Part shown: one piece after another, positions 5,400 through 7,463 of the stretch
How positions within the stretch are numbered: the first letter of the stretch is position 1
Layout of the letters: the number at the start of each line of letters is the position of its first letter
NCBI GenBank assembly: GCA_015661405.1
Contig: JACWMK010000081.1
Coordinates: forward strand, 1 to 7,463
Length of the DNA stretch: 7,463 bases
From: Methanobacterium sp.
GTDB taxonomy: Archaea > Methanobacteriota > Methanobacteria > Methanobacteriales > Methanobacteriaceae
Reading direction: 5' to 3'
Made by a program: the position numbers and the translations under genes
Notes under the pieces: model-generated
Database searches by the model: none
What the model was told of the DNA's origin: nothing
The model's input: only the letters and a program-made list of their open reading frames with translations

Positions 5400-5651
5400 G
5401 AAAAAAAAGAAAAACTATTTAATGAGGATGAAATTTTGTTTTTCAAAGCTTTGCTAGTCGAAAAAGCAGGGTACAACTTAAGACATAAAGTTGCACATTC
5501 ACTAATTCAGTATGATGAGTATAGTATTGGAATTGCACATTTATTAGTATTACTCTTACTTAGATTAGGGGAAATTCGATTTTCCAGAATAAAAGTGCTA
5601 AAAAAATCTTTAAACGAGCATTTAAACTCACAAAACACGCAAAAAGAGTAA
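5370..5651 (+). pseudogene. C-terminal remnant of a DUF4209 (HEPN-like) protein
   Basis: The frame is open from 5370 to TAA 5649-5651. It has only a weak TTG start at 5436, while homology clearly begins upstream of that codon (FNEDEILFFKALLVEKAG). The core GYNLRHKVAHSL matches the DUF4209 signature, in which a Gly-x-Asn-Leu-Arg-Asn...Ala-His-Gly segment is highly conserved. The Arg-x4-His spacing is also the signature of HEPN RNase or RNA-binding folds. Here the usual RNxxxHG reads RHxxxHS, so two conserved positions have drifted. A leucine-rich helix (HLLVLLLLRLGEI) follows, as in family members. Full-length DUF4209 proteins are several hundred residues, so only the last ~90 residues survive, and the 5' break falls inside the terminator region of DUF2207. 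It probably represents a decayed gene, perhaps from a mobile defence or stress locus. Translation of a 71-residue peptide cannot be excluded. Confidence 0.6.
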
Positions 5652-5705
5652 CAGTTAATGCTTTAAATATTGAACTAAATCTTAAAGTATTGACTTAAAA
5701 ATTTC

Positions 5706-5731
5706 TTTTTTTTTATTTTTAATGTTTTTTT
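5706..5731 (+). terminator. strong oligo-T tract after the DUF4209 remnant
   Basis: Runs of nine, five and seven T (5706-5714, 5716-5720, 5725-5731) are separated by single A or AATG. They lie about 55 bases past the stop of the DUF4209 remnant. This is the densest T-tract in the window and fits archaeal termination; it may be the original terminator of that gene. Confidence 0.5.
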
Positions 5732-5740
5732 ACACTTGAA

Positions 5741-5776
5741 ATTGTACTATAATATAATATTTTGAAGTTGTACAAT
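5741..5776. promoter_or_regulatory. ATTGTAC...GTACAAT inverted repeat around a TATA-like core
   Basis: ATTGTAC at 5741-5747 is perfectly inverted as GTACAAT at 5770-5776. The 22-base spacer contains TATAATATAATATT. The right arm forms the palindrome TTGTACAA (5768-5775). The layout resembles a TATA box bracketed by a repressor's half-sites. No intact gene begins downstream on either strand, so it may be an orphan promoter or chance. Confidence 0.25.
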
Positions 5777-5900
5777 ATGAATTAAAAAAGTTTTATTGGA
5801 AATAATTAAAAATACATTGAAATTTGGATATATAAAATAAATATAAAGATTAATGTAAGGATTAAGTCCAGTAAATTTTTATACAAATTATTTTTAAAAA

Positions 5901-6187
5901 TTATTTCATAATACAAATTGCTGAAAATACAACAGAAATGATAATAAGATTATAAACCCAACTGTATATGATAATTTCAAAACCAAATCTTTCAATAGCA
6001 GGAAAACCCATGCTGGATATCAAAATTAAGATCTTATAACAGACCTTACGGTTAACTATATGAAAGTTTAACGAAGCAGAATTAATATATTATATCCTAT
6101 TATTATCATATCCTAAATTATGAAGGATAATCTCATAAAATAAGAGAGAATTAACATTAATCTATCAATTGGGCTATTATGTAACAT
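5901..6187 (-). pseudogene. decayed small membrane-protein gene
   Basis: The minus strand is open from 6089 to TAA 5901-5903. Its last part reads KILILISSMGFPAIERFGFE, then IIIYSWVYNLIIISVVFSAI and a final CIMK. This is two hydrophobic helices around a polar turn, and codon use is more varied than AT-rich noise. Just upstream, one frame over, an open stretch contains ANNNVNLMLHNSPIDRLMLI and LSYFMRLSFII before TAG at 6113-6115. Together they resemble the remains of a small multi-helix membrane protein with at least one frameshift. No start codon with a ribosome-binding site is evident. I do not recognise the family with confidence; a DUF2178-like small membrane protein is one possibility. Random open frames are common in such AT-rich DNA, so this is tentative. 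Confidence 0.33.
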
Positions 6188-6471
6188 GAGATTTACATTA
6201 TTGTTTGCAGATTTAAATATTAAAACAATAATAAAAATCCAAAAATAAATAGTAACCAAAAAAATTAATAATAAAAAAAATATTCCATTTTCCAGAAATT
6301 AAAATTAAATTAATTTTTTTTGGGGATTTAATAAATATAAAAGTTATTTTAATAAACGGGGCTGTAAAGTTAATGGGTACTTTCCTAACTTCAAATTAGC
6401 ATTCAAAATCAATTCTTTTCATAATTTTATAATAATTATTAGGAATAAAATTAAATAAAGATTCTCCATAA

Positions 6472-6479
6472 TATATAAA
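6472..6479 (+). promoter_or_regulatory. TATA box, probably of the sensor gene
   Basis: TATATAAA here predicts a plus-strand start near 6502 and a ~26-base leader carrying AAGGA at 6515-6519 ahead of the ATG at 6528. Read on the minus strand it is TTTATATA, equally good, so divergent transcription is possible. A second TATA-like element, ACTTTATTAA at 6494-6503 with CGAAAA before it, would place the start at the ATG itself and is less likely. Confidence 0.4.
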
Positions 6480-6527
6480 TTAATTATCGAAAAACTTTAT
6501 TAAACTAATTACTGAAGGAAAATTTTC

Positions 6528-7463
6528 ATGAATATTTTCGCATTAACTTCGTTATTAGCTGCTGTAATATGCGTTTTTATAGGTAATTTTATTTATTACA
6601 AGAATCCAGAAAATCAGCTAAACAAATTAGTAGCGATTTTATCAATTTTAGTCGGATTTTTAGCATTCGCAGAATTCGGATATCGTCAAGCAGAAACAAT
6701 TACTAATGCAATATTCTGGTTAAAACTAAGTGCCCTATGGCCATTTGTGCTATCAGTTTTAATAAACATAACACTGGTATACACCGGTAGAACTGGATTA
6801 CTTAAATATAAATCATTTTATTTCCTAATGTACATGCCCGCAGCTATTATCTCAATTTTCGGATTAATTAGCATTACAACTGCAGGTAATTCAGCAGCAA
6901 TCCATGAATACTGGGGTTGGACATATAATATATATTCCCTAATACCATTCTTCACCATAATGGGTATTTGGAGTATTTTCGGAGGCTTATTTCCTTCACT
7001 ACTAATATTAAAACATTATTTCGATGCGAAAGAAGAATTAGAGAAAAGACAAACCCTTTTTATTTTTATAGGTCTTTTCACACCTTTAATAGTTAGTTTA
7101 ATTACAGACCTTATTTTACCATTATCCTCTATTCAAATACCCGAATTAACAATGACAAACATTACAATCGGTTTAATATTTATAGCATATGGAATATGGA
7201 GATTCCGTTTCCCTATATTAACTCCCGCTATGGCTGCTAATAAAATAATATCCACAATGTCTAACTTTCTAATTATCTTAAATATTCAAAAAAATATCAT
7301 ACTAGTCAATCAAAGTGCATTGAATATATTAAAATACTCAAAAAATGAGTTAATAGGTAAACCATCAGACTTAATCTTTAATACTCATAATCAAAACGAG
7401 GAATTATTAAAGAATATAGACTTGAATGAAATTGGAAATATTAAAACATTTGAAACATCATTA
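6528..7463 (+). CDS. 7TM-PAS sensor protein (probable histidine kinase), N-terminal part
   Basis: The frame runs from ATG 6528 to the right edge without a stop, giving 312 residues of a longer protein. Seven hydrophobic helices fall at about residues 3-24, 33-52, 66-86, 97-117, 137-161, 176-197 and 208-224. The motif FWLKLSALWPFVLSVLINIT (63-82) and the HEYWGWTYN segment (126-134) fit the histidine-kinase N-terminal 7TM module. After the arginine-rich exit WRFRF, a PAS domain begins near residue 236. It is recognisable from ILLNxxxNIILVNQSA-like sequence and LKYSKNELIGKPSDLIF (268-284), the usual 'lgYs-eEliGkp' motif. Kinase or other output domains would lie beyond the window. In Methanobacterium such proteins usually end in a HisKA_2/HATPase-type kinase, which is expected but not seen here. 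AAGGA at 6515-6519, eight bases upstream, supports the start. A diguanylate cyclase output is a less likely alternative. Confidence 0.85.
   Translation, partial: MNIFALTSLLAAVICVFIGNFIYYKNPENQLNKLVAILSILVGFLAFAEFGYRQAETITNAIFWLKLSALWPFVLSVLINITLVYTGRTGLLKYKSFYFLMYMPAAIISIFGLISITTAGNSAAIHEYWGWTYNIYSLIPFFTIMGIWSIFGGLFPSLLILKHYFDAKEELEKRQTLFIFIGLFTPLIVSLITDLILPLSSIQIPELTMTNITIGLIFIAYGIWRFRFPILTPAMAANKIISTMSNFLIILNIQKNIILVNQSALNILKYSKNELIGKPSDLIFNTHNQNEELLKNIDLNEIGNIKTFETSL

Larger units (their letters stand above)
5652..6527. other. 876-bp region without an intact gene
   Basis: This is one of the most AT-rich parts of the window. It contains oligo-T tracts on the plus strand at 5706-5731 and 6314-6321, a TTGTAC inverted repeat at 5741-5776, and a likely decayed membrane-protein gene on the minus strand at 5901-6187. 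A perfect TATA-type octamer at 6472-6479 lies upstream of the sensor gene. No tRNA, rRNA, CRISPR array or insertion-sequence ends were recognised. Confidence 0.6.

Noticed and set aside
5366..5401. 11-codon ORF (MILSFKNFLFY) behind a good GAAGGAG site
   Set aside because: The apparent ribosome-binding site is the left arm of the DUF2207 terminator hairpin, and the ORF runs through the stem and T-tract. It is most likely fortuitous.
6419..6469. 16-residue minus-strand ORF (MENLYLILFLIIIIKL) near a TTTATATA box
   Set aside because: It is too short and too hydrophobic-biased to separate from AT-rich noise. The TATA box would place the transcript start inside the ORF.

Overview
The window looks archaeal and most likely comes from a mesophilic methanogen of the Methanobacteriaceae (Methanobacterium-like). 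The DNA is very AT-rich, TATA-type promoters sit upstream of Shine-Dalgarno sites, and oligo-T tracts follow genes. The protein families also fit that group: a DUF4013 membrane protein, a DUF2207 membrane protein, a membrane TPR protein, a stand-alone receiver of the 'VEDE...STGEEAI' type, and a 7TM-PAS sensor protein. The assignment rests on recognised families, not on a database search.

Layout. Positions 1-1327 (+) are the end of a compact operon: the C-terminus of a probable MarR-type regulator, a six-helix DUF998 membrane protein, and a four-helix membrane protein resembling the DUF1772/anthrone oxygenase-like group. The genes are coupled by a Shine-Dalgarno site touching the first stop codon and by a one-base TAATG overlap. 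Positions 1328-1688 are non-coding and hold oligo-T terminators on both strands plus one conspicuous GC-rich hairpin. Positions 1689-4066 (-) carry three genes in one direction: DUF4013, a single-domain receiver, and a membrane-anchored TPR protein. Each has its own candidate TATA box. The receiver has lost its acidic-pocket Asp, its phospho-acceptor Asp (now Asn) and its conserved Lys (now Glu), so it is probably a pseudo-receiver. It is flanked by two copies of a ~58-bp direct repeat; one copy is the 3' end of the TPR gene. The TPR gene appears frameshifted near its 5' end: the promoter, Shine-Dalgarno site and a convincing start codon lie in a different frame from the main ORF.

Positions 4311-5342 (+) encode a DUF2207-type protein with only the membrane-proximal and C-terminal part of the usual architecture. 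It is followed by a hairpin/T-tract terminator and then by a C-terminal scrap of a DUF4209 (HEPN-like) protein, which looks like a degraded gene. Positions 5652-6527 contain no intact gene, but the minus strand preserves what looks like a decayed small membrane protein in two frames. From 6528 to the window edge (+) runs the N-terminal part of a sensor protein: a 7TM input module and the start of a PAS domain.

I see no complete new multi-gene system. The window reads as accessory chromosome with membrane proteins, signalling parts and several gene relics. The strongest leads are the pseudo-receiver, the repeat flanking it, the 5' frameshift in the TPR gene and the DUF4209 remnant.
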